Shown here one piece after another: positions 37,014-47,915 of a stretch of 64,000 nucleotides of DNA; the stretch's first letter is position 1; every line of letters starts with the position of its first letter. The notes beneath the pieces were generated by a model. The model saw nothing but the letters and a program-made list of their open reading frames with translations. It was not told the DNA's origin and did no database searches. The stretch is from positions 1 to 64,000 of the forward strand of contig JBBBWG010032308.1 in the NCBI GenBank assembly GCA_037176905.1, written 5' to 3'. A program made the translations under genes and the position numbers. Origin of the DNA: Azolla pinnata. Taxonomy: Eukaryota > Streptophyta > Polypodiopsida > Salviniales > Salviniaceae.

Positions 37014-40000
37014 TCAAGTCTTTTCCTCCGATTCAGGCCTCCAAAAGGTCTTTCGAGCCACGATGAGTTCTTGATCTCCTTCTGTGTAGGCCACTCTGAC
37101 TTCCCAATGCAAGGATTCGAAGATCGGCCGGATATGCCCCAAGATGTATGATGCTTCACGTAAGATGATCCAGCCCTGAGGCCTCAAAATCCGGTCCATT
37201 TCTAGCAATGTAAACAAGGGTTGACACCTGTGTAAACAAATGCGCATTGCGAATGGTTAGTCAAAAAGCAGAACATCGAGCCCACAACAGAGGATCGAGG
37301 ATTTTTTTTTTTCTCCCATTCATTATCTATCCATGGGCCATCACTCGGAAACGGGTTTTATTTTTTCCGATTTCTCTGAGGAACAACAAGAAACATAACC
37401 AGAACCTTACTGTTCACAATTGTTTATGAGTTCTTTTTTCTTTTGTTATGAGCATTAAAAGAATGGAGTTGTTCCGTGGACAATTTGGTTTAGCCTAAGA
37501 GCTATCTAGATCGACATGATTTTCACCAATGGCAGCCAATTTCACACACGGATGATCAAAAACATTTTGAGACCGCCAAGCGCTTGCAAAGATCGTTTGC
37601 CCATTAATATGCTATGACATTAAGGTTTTATTTCCCGACTTTCTATCACAATTATATAAGCATGTAGGGATACATCTGGTTTGGTGGGGATCATTTGTTG
37701 CCTGTGGCATTTTATTTCCTACTGTTATCATGCTCTTTGAGGGATGTGTTAATGGTTTATGCCACACTCCATCTGAGGACTGATGTTTATTCAATGTCTA
37801 ATGGTACCATCAGATGTGGAACCAGGGTATTGACATCTTAACGCAAAGCTTGTAACTTGAGATTCCAAACCTCAAAACCTTTCAACATATCATCCGTTAA
37901 GTAAGTACAAGAGAAACGCATAAAAACATACCTCGAGACGAGATTCGTGAAGATGTGATCGGCATGAAGCAGATCATAAGTTCTTGGGTACGTGTTGAAA
38001 GATTCGCACCAATCGTGATATATACCAATCAATCCCCGATCGAAAATCACTGGCAGCGTATCTGGTTCATCGATCGGCACTACATTCATGACCCAGACTG
38101 ATTTTACCAGCAATGATGCTGCAAACCTGTCGTTATGTTTTTGTTATGCATAGATAGAGCTGTCATTTATAACAATAAATAGAAAAGTATCTCAAACACA
38201 TAATGAAGTGATCCAATATGTTGTCTTAACCACATGCACATCATGTACTAATTTCAATTGTTTCTCCAACCTCCCAGATGTTATCAAGAAACAAAATACA
38301 TAAAACATGCCCCTTAAATATTTTCCTCGGCACAACGTTTTGATACTTGGCAGTATTTTGGTAAAATATTGAAGAAGTTGGTGTATTTTGGGATAAAACC
38401 AAGGGTAAAACACATATATACCATGGATGGGGGGTTACAGTGCACATGTTTATGTCCCCAAATCCATGAATTAAAAGGTAGTTTGTGACAGATAAGAAAA
38501 AGAAACAGAACATACACAATGATTAAAAACACATATATACCATGGATGGGGGGTTACAATGCACATGTTTATGTCCCCAAATCCATGACTTAAAAGGTAG
38601 ATTGTGATAGATAAGAAAAAGAAACAGCACATACACAATGATTAAAAACACATATATACCATGGATGGGGGGTTACAATGCACATGTTTATGTCCCCAAA
38701 TCCATNNNNNNNNNNNNNNNNNNNNNNNNNNNNNNNNNNNNNNNNNNNNNNNNNNNNNNNNNNNNNNNNNNNNNNNNNNNNNNNNNNNNNNNNNNNNNNN
38801 NNNNNGAATTAAAAGGTAGTTTGTGATAGATAGAAAAAGAAACAGAACATACACAATGATTATAAAGCTTACCCGCCGAATCTTGCATTCATATCCATCA
38901 CATTTCGGACATGCTCCCAATCAATGCCGAGGCCTGTAAGGTAGGAGTTTGAAACTACTCTTCTCCAGTGCTCCGTATCCATGGGCATTTCATCATCTGC
39001 TGGTCTTCCAAAGAGACTTTTTTTCGAGTTCTTCGTCCATCTGGGGATTTCCTCCAGCCTCTCTGGCCAGGGAGGAGGCCAGCTGGCACCACGAGCATCA
39101 ATCTCAGTTGGAACCTTTTGGATGCAGTTCTCTAGAAGTGTATACCTATGAAAGCAGAAACAAGAAACACTGTGACTTCTGTATTTTCACATTGGGCAAT
39201 ACCCTAATGAATGTCATACCATGTCTCAACTAGCCACTTCACACAAGTTCGAAGCCGACTAAATGTACTGCTTATTAGATGACACACCAATCACATGCGA
39301 GGTACATCACATTCAAGACAATACATTTCCATCAGAGGTACTTGCTTATGATTCAACATCTGGGCTTTGCCAATCTGTGCATTTAAGACATTCCATTATT
39401 GATGTGGATGATAGCACAAGCTCTGTGAGAGATGTTGGCGTACTATGCAGCATCAGAGTTCTGTTAATCTGTGCATTTAAGACTGTTGATTGCTGATGGA
39501 TGCATTGAACAATATTTCATGCCAACGAAAGCAGCCACAGATGAAATCCCATATGGGCAATTTCACATGCAAACGGCTTCAAAATCTCACGACCTGCTTT
39601 ACTAGATGCGAGTCCAATCATATCTAAACTCCAATCATATCTAGAAGCATTGAATGAAAACTAATGCTTTTCAATATGGATCAGGATATATACCATGCAG
39701 CATCCGGATTGTCTTCGTTGGGGCATATTAGAGTGCTGTTTGCAGGTCTGGCTTCATAGCATGAATTTGATGTCGGCTTTTGATAAACAACAAAACCAAC
39801 CCCAGATGAAATCCCGACCACTTTCACAGTAAGCTTCCAACATATGGCATTTGTTACAGCAACCATTGCTGCCAAAGGAATAATTCACGAGAAAACAGGT
39901 GGTCAATATATGTACCCACGCCCGTTGAGGTTACCTTTTTTCTTGCATTTCCCAACTAATTGAACAACATGAAGTGATTTAGCAGAGCCTAGTAATCGTG

Positions 40001-42028
40001 TTTCCACTCCAATCAACATACGTGTAACTAGTGACCCACCCATTGTGCACATTTTCGTGTTCAGTTACTGATCATGAATGCTTCACATTCAATACAGCTG
40101 TTAGCAGGAACGCTGATTCAATGGAAAAAAAGTAACTGCATGTAATTCCTATTCAAATTTTCTATCTATGATTGGCTATAAAATTTTCACATGTCCATTT
40201 GAAAGAGAGATAGAAATGAACCATTCCAAAACTCCACATCATCCTGATGCTTTTGATAAACTGGGGTAGCAGACCATACAAAGTATCCTCCGGGTCGAAG
40301 AACCCTGTTTACTTCCATGAGCCATTTTCCACCTGCAAAATATGGTGAAGCCTCAAAAATCCCCCATATTTTTCATCGAAACCCTCAAGTAGATTACTCT
40401 GGAAAGGAACACCAAGATACCCCTAAACTAGTGGGGTGTTTACCCAAATACCCCTAATTTTGAATAAGTGCTGAGCAGTCCTCCATTGTAGTAAAGAGAA
40501 GTTTGCATCAATTTTAGACAACATATAGGAGTATTCTGATAAATACCCAACAAATTATGGGGTCCTGCTTCTGGTGTAACTTGTCCTGATCTATATCTCC
40601 TTATATTTACCATCTCCATGCCAATGAATCCTACACCGTGCACAATGTGCAAGATCGAAGGCATTGCTTGGAAATGGGAGTCGTTGCGTCCCCATGACAG
40701 CTGATATAGCTGGAATGCCACGCTCAAGGGCAAGCTGAACCTGAGCTTCATGCTCATCTTTAGGTGCAAATGACATTGTTATCACATCCCTATCGAACAA
40801 GGAAGCCCCAAAGCTCGCAACACCACATCCAATGTCAAGAACTACTCGAGTATGCTTGCCCCATTCTATACTGGCAACATACTAGTTCATATATATACAT
40901 ACAAACACAATCAGTGTAGGAGAAGGCAAAAAAGTGTTACTAAAACATATGAAACCGAAGCTAGTTCACCTCCTCCACGTTATCTATGTATTTAGAAGCT
41001 CCATGTTTGAACTGTGTCCCCCCACCTGGGAAAACGAGCTTATCTCCAATTAGCTTTACCCAATTTTGATCCTTCTTATATGAAACGAGTTTTGTGTGTG
41101 GAGCATTATCCAGCCAAATCTGTGGTAGAAATACAGTCACAAAAGAGTTATGGTAGAATATGTGAGCAACAAGAGATCATGTGATTCTCACCTCATCCTT
41201 GCTTCGTGGCCATGGTATTGGGACTTTGTAACCCTTTGGAAGAGGAACAAGACACAAAGGATATTGGTTAGCAGCAGGGCAGTGTCTTTCTCGATGCTGA
41301 AAACGCCGTATAGAAGGGAGCCTCTTGATCGCTTGTTTATTATCAAGACAAGGTATATAATCCATGGCACCTTGCCACGTACAGAGTTTCCACTTGTGAA
41401 TAGCAAGCTTTTCACTGACATCCGTGTAGCCGGTGTTGTTGAACTTAGTGGAAATTACAGAAGAATTTTGATCCTTTTGAGCTGTTTTCGAAATCCCGTT
41501 CTCATCATTTGACTCGATAATTTGGGTGCTCCAGTTGGATGAGCTTTCATTGCTTTCCACAGTGACTTCAGATTGAGCAACAGCTGCGTCCAGTAACCCC
41601 TCATTAGACTCTTCCTGCTTTTTGATGCCTAACTCCTCATCTCCTTTACCTTCTAACTCCTCATCCTTAGAGTCCAACGAAACATCTTCACTCTGACTAC
41701 TACCTTTGGGTCCATTGGTACTAATTTCAGTGGAGATTTGCTCATCACTGTGAACTTGATCTTCAGATCCAATCTTGTCATTGGTCTCCGAATGCTGATC
41801 TTTTGCATCATAAGAATGGGATCCACTGCTGGATTCTCCATCTTCGATTGTTGAAGCATCGTCCTTCAAAGGATTTCTAGTATCTTTCGAAATATAGCCA
41901 GGAGATGGACTCCATAACCAGAAGCTTATAAGAAAACATGCCACCAGAACCGTTCCCAAAACAATAAAAGATGATGGCACCTTCCTCTCTATTCTAAATA
42001 ATTTCATCGGCGAGCATATCTTATACAT
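37014..42028 (-). CDS. DUF248-family putative methyltransferase, PMT24-27-like
   Basis: Eight exons (42028-41192, 41119-40970, 40881-40611, 40332-40222, 39868-39694, 39145-38873, 38126-37932, 37227-37014) encode 741 residues. The family (QUASIMODO2 and PMT proteins) is Golgi-located and linked to pectin homogalacturonan methylation. It is a type II membrane protein: a short cytosolic N-terminus, one membrane helix (about residues 15-38, [19 protein letters not shown]), a stem of about 170 acidic and Ser-rich residues as in PMT24-27, then the catalytic part from [20 protein letters not shown]. Motifs: FPGGGTQF, the SAM-binding motif [87 protein letters not shown] and a final [12 protein letters not shown]. 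Small departures are CRIHWH for the usual CRVPWH and RPQG for RPGG. ATG 42028 is chosen because the frame upstream offers only TTG. A 119-bp satellite with an assembly gap sits in intron 6. Confidence 0.94.
38406..38872. repeat. 119-bp satellite inside a putative methyltransferase intron
   Basis: CACATATATACCATGGATGG recurs at 38411, 38530 and 38649 (spacing 119). A fourth, partial unit follows the assembly gap. Sequence left of the gap stops at AAATCCAT and right of it resumes GAATTAAAAGG, exactly the next bases of the unit. Confidence 0.92.
38706..38805. other. assembly gap, 100 N
   Basis: One hundred undetermined bases. The round number suggests a placeholder of unknown true size. It lies within the 119-bp satellite, so the local copy number is unresolved. 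Confidence 0.97.
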
Positions 42029-42639
42029 GCTTTCAATGTTGTACTGGAAGCAACATGCCGAGGATCTGTTATCAGAGATACGTTTCGTAGAATCATGAGT
42101 AGGCAAGTTCTCGGAGAAAAAAAAGGAAGTGTGATTTGCAAAGCACGGAAATGGGAGATGAAAGAAAAACCAAATCCAATCAGATGGGGAACTGTTATCC
42201 GATTTCAAGCATAGGTCTATGCACGTATGCCAAATTCATAGCTCAGATTATGTATACCTGGACTTAATGGCACATTTGGGGTCTGATTTCTAGCCCAAAA
42301 GAAGCACCAAAACAAGAGCACATTCCCAGAAGAAGCAAATGTGTACAATCTTTAGCAGTTTCAGCAATGTCGGGGCAATACCCAGAAGAAGAAAAATAGA
42401 AGGGAGGTGAGGATTACCGGGTAGAAGAATGGAAGAAAGCTAAGAGATGGGAAAACGGAAGGACATCAATGGAAAAGCAAAAAGAAACAGTGAGATATGT
42501 ATATATATATATACAGAGAGAGAGAGAGAGACGTACAAAAACAAAAAAAACAAAGTTCAGAAAACCCAAAATAGAGAAGATGAACATAGGAAAGGAAAAA
42601 AACTCAGCTTTTCATGGACGTTTTTCGAGGCAGAACGCA
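42029..42639 (-). promoter_or_regulatory. putative methyltransferase leader region
   Basis: Upstream of ATG 42028 on the minus strand. A possible donor CCCG|GTAATC lies near 42418, and a CT/TA dinucleotide tract (42498-42531) may mark the promoter. No clear TATA box or start site could be fixed. Confidence 0.35.
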
Positions 42640-43365
42640 GTAAAAGTAGCACACCCATCCTTTCTTTCCCTTCTTTCTGCTTAATTCCATAGCTGAAAAT
42701 CAGTGGATAATCAATACCTGAATATAGAGCACACCCATCCTTTTTCCCTTCTTCCATTTTTTCTTCCTGGTTAATTCCATAGCTGAAAATCAGTGGATAA
42801 TCAATTCCTGAATATATCTAACCATATATGTATTTGTTGTTCTGCTGTTGCTTTACATGAGACCAGGGCCTTGGGGTAAACAAAATACACAAGGAAATAT
42901 GTTTTTTCTTTTCTTTTCTCTCCTTTTTTTTTGTAGTCTTCTTCCTCTCAACCTTTGGAGAATCTCCATGCATATATATACATACTAGTGTATTTGAGTG
43001 TATTTTCTCCCTTCTTCCTTTCTTCTTTCTGGTTAATTCCATAGCTGAAAACCAGTGGATAATCAATACCAGAATATATCTAACTATATATATATATATA
43101 TAGATATATATTTGTTGTTCTGTTGTTGCTTTACATGAGACCAGGACCTTGGGGTAAACAAAACACACAAGGCATATATGTTGTTTTTTTTTTCTTTTCT
43201 CTTCTTTTTCTGTAGTCTTCTTCCTCTAAACCTTTTGGAGAATCTCCATGCATATATACATACCAGTGTATTTCTAAGGCATATGTTGTTTTTTTTTAGT
43301 CTTCTTCCGCTGAACCTTTGGAGAATCTCCATGCATATACACATACCAGTGTATTTTAGTAGTAA
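42640..43365. repeat. nested tandem duplications of about 75-280 bp
   Basis: TTCCATAGCTGAAAA(T/C)CAGTGG recurs at about 42686, 42775 and 43036. TTACATGAGACCAGG(G/A)CCTTGG recurs at about 42852 and 43130, and GGAGAATCTCCATGCATAT at about 42957, 43237 and 43319. The pattern fits a unit of about 275 bp duplicated once, plus smaller partial copies at both ends. Confidence 0.85.
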
Positions 43366-44880
43366 AGAAATACTCGGGCCTCGATCCTTGCTTTCGAGAA
43401 GGATCATCTTCGGGGCGTTCTTGTTTTGAACAGGTCAGTCTCCAAATCACCCTCCCATGTTAGATAAACCCCCCATTCGATTCGGAAACTCGATGCGCCA
43501 CAAACGTAACACATTTTTGGGTTTTGGGTTTTTTGTTTAGGGTTTAGGATTTATCATGTTAGAAAGAAGAACAAAAAGAAAAAGAAAAAAAAAGGGGGGT
43601 TTGCAAAGCTCTAGAGCCATGAGTTCAGTTTGGTTCAGTTCACTTTTAATCTTTTACTTATTTGATTGTTTTTTTTTCCTTCCTTTCTTGTTTAGTTTCT
43701 TTACTTCTCCATTCATTTAATCAACTTCTTATCTCACATTGTTTTTATGCTTGATTTTAAATTGATATCTGCATTGCAGGGTTTTTCTCTCCTTGATTTC
43801 CTGTACTTCTGCCCTTGGCATGGGATACCAAAAAAAAAAAAACAAATTTGCTGAATTTTTATGGGGTTTTCTAATGTCCGAGACTCCTCTATCTATGCTT
43901 AAATCGGAGGGTTCAGCTACCTTAATTCATTTGTGTTGATCAGATTTATAGAAGGTTTGATTTTGATTCATGGTTGAATGTTTTTTTGCTTGGTTTAATC
44001 AGCCAACTTTTAAATGGTTTGAAAATTCGATCATGGCAAACATTTGTGTGTGAACGGTTTGATTGCAATATTTCATAACCAAATTATATAGAATTGGGGC
44101 CCATCATCGCTTACCTCTTAATGTGCCAAGTTTCTACTTTGTCATCAATGCAAATGATCAGGGCATCAATTATATATGTAATCAATATCGATCATAGTAG
44201 AAAAGTTAGTCGTGCTTGAGATGTGTGGAGAAGAGATTAAGAATTTGGGGAAGTTCTAATAATTGTAAACAAATATTATCATGAAAAGGGAAAAGAGAGG
44301 GGCTTTGTATACAATTGGTGATGTAATCTTTTATAACTAAATTATACAAATTTGGGGCCCATCGCCGCTTACCTCTTAATGTGCCGAGTTTCTACTTTTG
44401 TCATTAATGCAAATGATTAGGGCATCGATTATATGTAATTAATACCGATCATAATAGAATATTAGCATGGATTATACCTCGGAAAGTGGAAGGTACTTAT
44501 ATATGATGATAGAGAGCATAGCCTCACTAAGAGAGTCTTCACATTGTCCCAAGATGTCAGAACGAAAGGAAGCAAATAGTCGTCCCCTTTATATAAGTTA
44601 CGCTTCTACGACTTCTTGATTACAAGGTGTGTTCATATCTTTCCGGTGATCATATGGGTTTTTGTCTCTGTCCAAGGATAACCGATTTCCCCCACTTATT
44701 TTACCCTTAAACCCTTCGAATTAGCTTTACGATGAAAGAGCCGATCCTAAGGTTCGGCTTAGCATGTAATGATGCTTCATTCAGCAGATCAGGAGCCAGC
44801 AGTAACGGTCGAAATATTCAGATAAGCATGAAACGTATCGCAAATGTGGCGACGCAACCGATCTCGAATCTGCCCTTCTT
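43366..44880. other. AT-rich spacer with one duplicated block
   Basis: No gene recognised. TTTAGGG-like runs lie at about 43538-43550. The duplicated 130-bp block is listed separately. From about 44875 CTT-type simple sequence begins. Confidence 0.45.
44078..44466. repeat. two 130-bp direct copies about 258 bp apart
   Basis: Blocks at about 44078-44208 and 44337-44466 share CTTACCTCTTAATGTGCC, AGTTTCTACTTT and AATGCAAATGAT with about 15% differences. A partly similar lead-in precedes each. No coding sense seen. Confidence 0.8.
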
Positions 44881-44909
44881 CTTCTTCTTCTTCTTCTGTC
44901 TTGACTTGA

Positions 44910-45600
44910 TTCAATCATCCATCTTGGCTCGACTCGGCTCAATCCCTCTTCTTCTTCCTCTTGTTCTTCAACTCGATTCAATCATCCATCTTGGCTCGAC
45001 TCGACTTGATCTTCTTCTCCTCCTCCTTCTCCTCCTCCTTCTTCTTCTTCTTCATCTTCGACTCAATTCGATCATCCATCTTGGCTCGACTAGACTCAAT
45101 CGTTGATCTTGATCCCAATCTGATCTGCCTAAACCCTAAACCCTAAACCAACCCTAAACCCTAAACTACATCGATTTTTGACGTGCTGGAAACTGGCGAT
45201 TTTTCCACGCTGTTTGTTATGTTCGATTTTCTGTTTCGTCCATCTTGGCTTGACTCGACTCGACTCGATCATCAATCTCGATCCCAATATGAATTACCTA
45301 AACCTGAAACCCTAAACCCTAAACCCTAAATTGCATCGATTTTTGATGCTCAAAAAACTGGCGATTTTTCCATGTTGTTTGTTCCATTCGATTTTTCGAT
45401 TTGTCCATCTTGGCTCGACTCGACTCTACTCAATCACCAATCCTGATCCCAATCTGATCTACCTAAACCCGAAACCCAAAACCCAAAACCCAAAACCCGA
45501 AACCCGAAACCCTAAACCTTAAACCCTAAATCCGAAACCCTAAACTGCACCGATTTCTGACGCACCGGAAACTGGCGATTTTTCGACGGTGTTTGTTACA
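44910..45600. repeat. 165-bp minisatellite carrying telomere-like CCCTAAA runs
   Basis: TCCATCTTGGCT recurs at 44917, 44984, 45074, 45239 and 45404; the last three are 165 bp apart. Each full unit has TCCATCTTGGCTCGACTCGA, a run of CCTAAACCCTAAACC or a variant, and CTGGCGATTTTTC. The last unit has an expanded run drifting to CCCAAAA and CCGAAA. The array ends less than 50 bp before the PPR ATG at 45645. Confidence 0.9.
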
Positions 45601-45644
45601 CAAGACAAGAAGAAGGCACACGATGTGATCCAAGAATTGGCCAC

Positions 45645-47915
45645 ATGATCTTTGCCGGAGATCCCTGTCGCCTGCAAACGATCGCGTTGCTCCGCCATGG
45701 ATCAGAAACCCTAATCGATCCCGTCTCTTCCTCGGGCCCGCGGCCTCGCCTCCGCATCGCCGCCTCCTCTGCTGCGTCCGTGGATCCATCCATCGATCGA
45801 TCGATCCATCGATCGATCGATCGCCGCTGCAGAATGAATGTCTGGAGTGCGGGTGTTCCCGCTGGAGCTCCGCGTGGTGGCTTCTTCAGCTCGACCTCGC
45901 CGTGCCCGCCGCATCCCGCACAAGCATCCCTGGCTGGGCCCGCCACATCTACTGCTCCTCGTCGCGGTTCGTCTGGAATGCGTGGCGATGCCGTCTCGAC
46001 GACGTCGCAAATGACCGCAGGAAGGAGCGGCGTCCTCGATAGTGGGGAGGGGGAGGAGAAGGAGGAGGAAGAAGAGCCTGTCGTCGTCGTCGTCGTCGTC
46101 CATGGAGGATGCGGAGCCGAGAAACGTCGGGAACGGGGGAGGGGCCCGCAAAACCCTAGGAGACGAGGCGGGAGGTTCGAGGAGACGGCGGTGTTCGTGG
46201 CGGCGTTGAAGGACTGCGCGAAGCGCAAGGATCTGGGGAGAGGGAGGAGGATCCATGGCGAGCTGCGGGGGAAGGGAGGCGGGGCCCTGATGCGGGAGGA
46301 CATGTACCTGGGGAGCGCGCTGGTGGACATGTATGCCAAGTGCGGGGCGATGGCGGAAGCGCAGGGAGCCTTCGAGGAGCTCGCGGCCCGAGATGTGGTA
46401 ACTTGGAACGCGCTGATCGGCGGATACGCGAGGCTGAATCGAGGGGACGAAGCGATCTCGTGCTCGGAGAAGATGAAGGGGGAGGGGATCTCCCCCGATG
46501 CATTCACCTATGTTTGCTTGCTGAAGGCTTGCGGAAGCATGGATCAAGGCCGCGAAATCCACGGCGAGATCGCCGATCTCGTGGGACGTGGATCGATCGA
46601 TGCTGGAAATGTGGTCCTCAACACCGCGCTGCTCGACATGTATGCGGGGTTCGGCGACATGGCCGAAGCTCGGCGAGTCTTCGATCGGGGGATCGCCCTC
46701 CGGAACGTGGTAGCTTGGACTGCGCTGATCGCGGGGTATGCGAGGCGCGGAGATGGCGCGGAGGCGCTCGATTGCTTCAAGCTGATGCTGGAGGAAGGCA
46801 TTCCTCCGGATGCATTCGCATTCGCCAGCGCATTGTCAGCGGTGGGAAGCACAAGAGAAAGAAGGGCCGCGAAAGAAGGCCTCGAAGTGCATGCTCGCAT
46901 CGCGTCATCGCGTGGGGACATGCTCCTGGGCCGCAGCGTCGTGGTTCAGACTGCATTGGTGGATATGTATGCGAAATGCGGCTTCCTCGCCATGGCGAGA
47001 GATGCCTTCGATCGGCTCCCCGTCCGTAATGTGGTCACTTGGGCAGCCCTCATCTCGGGGTACACGCGCCATGGCCTCTACGAAGAAGCCATGGACTGCT
47101 TCGAAGCGATGATGAGGACGATGAGGCACGAGAGGAGCTTCATCCCTGTGAATGAGGCGATCTTCGTGTGCCTTCTCAAAGCATGTGCTCACATGGGAGC
47201 GATCGACAAAGGCCGCGAGGTGCATGCCCTCCTCGTCGGGGCAGGATTGCTCGATCCTCGCAACGAGATCGTGGGGACCTCGCTCGTCGACATGTATGCC
47301 AAATGCGGCGATCTCGGAAAAGCTTGCCAGATGTTCGATCGGCTCTCCTGCCGCAGCATCATCTCGTGGACAGCTCTCATCGCCGGCTATGCCCACATCG
47401 GAGCGCATGATATGGTATGCAACACCTTCGATCGAATGATCGCGGATGGCATCGCGCCGAACCTCGTCACCTTCACCGTGGTTCTCAATGCCTGCAACCA
47501 CTTGGGGCTTCTGGAGAAGGGCGAGGCGTATTTCGCGGCGATGGGCCGGGAATACGGCATCGAGCCGACGGCCGAGCACCTGACTTGCGTGGTGGATCTC
47601 TTCGGACGCGCCGGACATCTGGAGAAGGCCGCGGGGATCGTCGAGGCGACGGTGGGCTTCGCTCGCCGTGCGCATCGCCCCCTCTGGACCTCGTTGCTCG
47701 GCTCTTGCCAGAAATGGGGGGATGTTGAGCTCGCAAGGCGGGCGTTCGAGCATCTGGCGCAGCTCGACGAGAGCATGGCTCCCGAAGCCTACGTGTCTAT
47801 GAGCAACGTATATGCGTTGTCTCTTCCATCGAAAGAGAGACCGGCCGGCAAAATCATAGGCCATCGGGAACAGAGCTTGCCGGAGCAAGAGGAAACGAAC
47901 GAAGAAGGACGGTGA
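45645..47915 (+). CDS. GC-rich PLS-class PPR protein, E1-type end
   Basis: An intronless frame of 756 residues. From about residue 185 it is a chain of PLS-type pentatricopeptide repeats (four full triplets and a final one), e.g. LGSALVDMYAKCGAMAEAQ, RDVVTWNALIGGYAR and FVCLLKACAHMGAIDKGREV, ending with VVDLFGRAGHLEKAAGIVEA and an E1 motif (LWTSLLGSCQKWGDVELARR). No E2 or DYW domain follows; the last 35 residues are unlike the family. The likely role is organellar RNA binding. The first 180 residues are low-complexity (SIDRSIHRSIDR from a GATC tract, an acidic run, a Val run) and could hide a transit peptide. ATG 45834 is an alternative start. GC content is far above the neighbours, with mainly G or C in third positions, unlike the other PPR gene here. 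Confidence 0.85.
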   Translation: MIFAGDPCRLQTIALLRHGSETLIDPVSSSGPRPRLRIAASSAASVDPSIDRSIHRSIDRRCRMNVWSAGVPAGAPRGGFFSSTSPCPPHPAQASLAGPATSTAPRRGSSGMRGDAVSTTSQMTAGRSGVLDSGEGEEKEEEEEPVVVVVVVHGGCGAEKRRERGRGPQNPRRRGGRFEETAVFVAALKDCAKRKDLGRGRRIHGELRGKGGGALMREDMYLGSALVDMYAKCGAMAEAQGAFEELAARDVVTWNALIGGYARLNRGDEAISCSEKMKGEGISPDAFTYVCLLKACGSMDQGREIHGEIADLVGRGSIDAGNVVLNTALLDMYAGFGDMAEARRVFDRGIALRNVVAWTALIAGYARRGDGAEALDCFKLMLEEGIPPDAFAFASALSAVGSTRERRAAKEGLEVHARIASSRGDMLLGRSVVVQTALVDMYAKCGFLAMARDAFDRLPVRNVVTWAALISGYTRHGLYEEAMDCFEAMMRTMRHERSFIPVNEAIFVCLLKACAHMGAIDKGREVHALLVGAGLLDPRNEIVGTSLVDMYAKCGDLGKACQMFDRLSCRSIISWTALIAGYAHIGAHDMVCNTFDRMIADGIAPNLVTFTVVLNACNHLGLLEKGEAYFAAMGREYGIEPTAEHLTCVVDLFGRAGHLEKAAGIVEATVGFARRAHRPLWTSLLGSCQKWGDVELARRAFEHLAQLDESMAPEAYVSMSNVYALSLPSKERPAGKIIGHREQSLPEQEETNEEGR

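Noticed and set aside
41177-42208. Upstream start of the putative methyltransferase at 42208
   Set aside because: The codon there is TTG. The first ATG of the frame is 42028, directly before the membrane segment.
45596-47776. Long antisense frames (up to 388 residues) opposite the GC-rich PPR gene
   Set aside because: Shadows of a GC-rich coding strand. The plus-strand frame has clear PPR motifs and the antisense ones do not resemble proteins.
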